This document shows positions 14,304 through 15,198 of a stretch of 15,198 nucleotides of DNA, one piece after another. The DNA is from Glacieibacterium sp038210595 (lineage in GTDB: Bacteria > Pseudomonadota > Alphaproteobacteria > Sphingomonadales > Sphingomonadaceae). The notes under the pieces are model-generated. The model was not told where the DNA came from, searched no databases, and saw only the letters and a list, made by a program, of their open reading frames with translations. The DNA lies in assembly GCA_038210595.1 (NCBI GenBank), contig JBBQWN010000044.1:1-15198 (forward strand), read 5' to 3'. The number at the start of each line of letters is the position of its first letter. The first letter of the stretch is position 1. The translations under genes and the position numbers were made by a program.

Positions 14304-15198
14304 ACGGTGTCGTAGACCACTTCGAGACTGGGCTTGGTCACGTACTCGGCACCACGCATGTCGGCCTGGGTCGCGGGCTTGAGCGTCACGTTGGCGCCGG
14401 TATCTTCGGGCGAGAACAGGCCGAGCAGGCCATCCGCCGACAGCGGCGTCGGGCGCACCGGCGGCGCGCTCGCGACATTCTCGGCCAGGGTCTCGAACAG
14501 GCTGCCCCACTGGCTCTCGGGCGTGCCGATGATCTGATAGTTGGCGCTCTTCTTCCGGATGTCCTCGTTGGCGGGGATCGAGATCAATACCGGGATGCCG
14601 ACCGCATCCGCGAACGCCTGCGCCTCGCCGCTGCCATCGTCCTTGTTGATCAGGATGCCGGCGACGCCGACATTGCCGCCCATCTTGCGGAAATATTCGA
14701 CCGCCTTGCAGACGTTGTTGGCGACATAGAGCGACTGCAGATCGTTCGAGCCGACGACGATGACCTTCTGGCACATGTCGCGGGCAATCGGCAGGCCGAA
14801 GCCGCCGCAGACCACGTCTCCCAGGAAATCGAGCAGGACGTAGTCGAAGCCCCATTCGTGGAAGCCCAATTTCTCGAGCAGTTCGAAGCCGTGGATGATA
14901 CCGCGCCCGCCGCAGCCGCGGCCGACCTCTGGCCCGCCGAGTTCCATCGCGAAGACGCCGTCGCGCTGGAAACAGACGTCTTCGATGCTGATTTCTTCGC
15001 CGGCGAGCTTCTTCCGGGCGCTGGTTTCGATGATCGTCGGGGTCGCCTTGCCGCCGAACAACAGGCTGGTGGTATCGGACTTGGGATCGCAGCCGATGAG
15101 CAGCACGCGCTTGCCCTGCTGCGCCATCATGTAGCTGAGGTTGGCGAGCGCGAACGACTTGCCGCTGCCGCCCTTGCCGTAGATGGCGATGATCTGGG
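14300..15198 (-). CDS. bchX: Chlorophyllide a reductase iron protein subunit X (5' end beyond window)
   Basis: A NifH-like ATPase that passes electrons to BchYZ. The visible 298 residues start just before the P-loop (IYGKGGSGKS). They include GCDPKSDTTSLLFGG and the two cysteines that bridge the [4Fe-4S] cluster between the two protomers: GPEVGRGCGGRGI (visible residue 95) and DFLGDVVCGGFG (visible residue 130). BchX is distinguished from BchL and NifH by its long C-terminal region and by the bchY neighbour. The reading frame continues through the window edge. The Met at 15130 is an internal residue, not the start, because the P-loop lies before it. Confidence 0.96.
   Translation of the reverse strand, partial: QIIAIYGKGGSGKSFALANLSYMMAQQGKRVLLIGCDPKSDTTSLLFGGKATPTIIETSARKKLAGEEISIEDVCFQRDGVFAMELGGPEVGRGCGGRGIIHGFELLEKLGFHEWGFDYVLLDFLGDVVCGGFGLPIARDMCQKVIVVGSNDLQSLYVANNVCKAVEYFRKMGGNVGVAGILINKDDGSGEAQAFADAVGIPVLISIPANEDIRKKSANYQIIGTPESQWGSLFETLAENVASAPPVRPTPLSADGLLGLFSPEDTGANVTLKPATQADMRGAEYVTKPSLEVVYDTV

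Noticed and set aside
13074..14315. A 413-codon plus-strand frame opposite bchY
   Set aside because: It is a shadow of bchY, and the Arg/Ala/Asp-rich product resembles no family.

Overview
The window is GC-rich and reads as part of the photosynthesis gene cluster of an aerobic anoxygenic phototrophic alphaproteobacterium. Sphingomonadales is the likeliest order. This rests on the bchXYZ-pufBALMC order, the absence of a pufQ between bchZ and pufB, a four-heme PufC, and the flanking gene types. The order-level call is inference from gene content and protein flavour, not from a database search.

Right part (7386-15198, all on the minus strand, read from high to low coordinates): bchX (5' end cut by the window edge), bchY and bchZ encode the three subunits of chlorophyllide a reductase. 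Then come pufB and pufA (LH1 beta and alpha antenna), pufL and pufM (type-2 reaction centre) and pufC (tetraheme cytochrome subunit). Genes are tightly packed: there are ATGA stop/start overlaps at bchX/bchY, bchY/bchZ and pufM/pufC. Strong ribosome binding sites precede pufA, pufL and pufM, and those of pufA and pufM overlap the upstream stop codon. A stem-loop with a GNRA-type tetraloop follows pufA, where the classical puf mRNA stability hairpin is expected. The most unusual gene is pufC: its 499-aa product carries a complete OmpA-like peptidoglycan-binding domain fused after the cytochrome, as well as an N-terminal lipobox with Asp at +2.

Middle part (5967-7385): a 34-bp perfect palindrome lies between pufC and the next gene. 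Its core is a parS-like 16-mer (TGTTCCACGTGGAACA). Next, still on the minus strand, come a SufE-type sulfur-transfer protein and two consecutive small hotdog-fold thioesterase-like proteins.

Left part (1-5967): a plus-strand pair encodes a secreted glycerophosphodiester phosphodiesterase and a small MAPEG-family membrane protein. The pair converges on the thioesterases and diverges from a minus-strand two-partner secretion pair. That pair is a TpsB/FhaC-type outer-membrane transporter followed by a large TpsA exoprotein, whose 3' end runs off the left edge. The visible 855 residues of TpsA hold a signal peptide, a TPS secretion domain and a long repeat region rich in AGRD motifs, with a period of about 190 residues.

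Together the photosynthesis genes make bacteriochlorophyll a (the BchXYZ step) and the core LH1-RC-cytochrome complex. The left-hand genes are envelope and secretion functions with no obvious photosynthetic role and probably mark the edge of the cluster. No tRNA, rRNA, CRISPR array or insertion sequence was seen.
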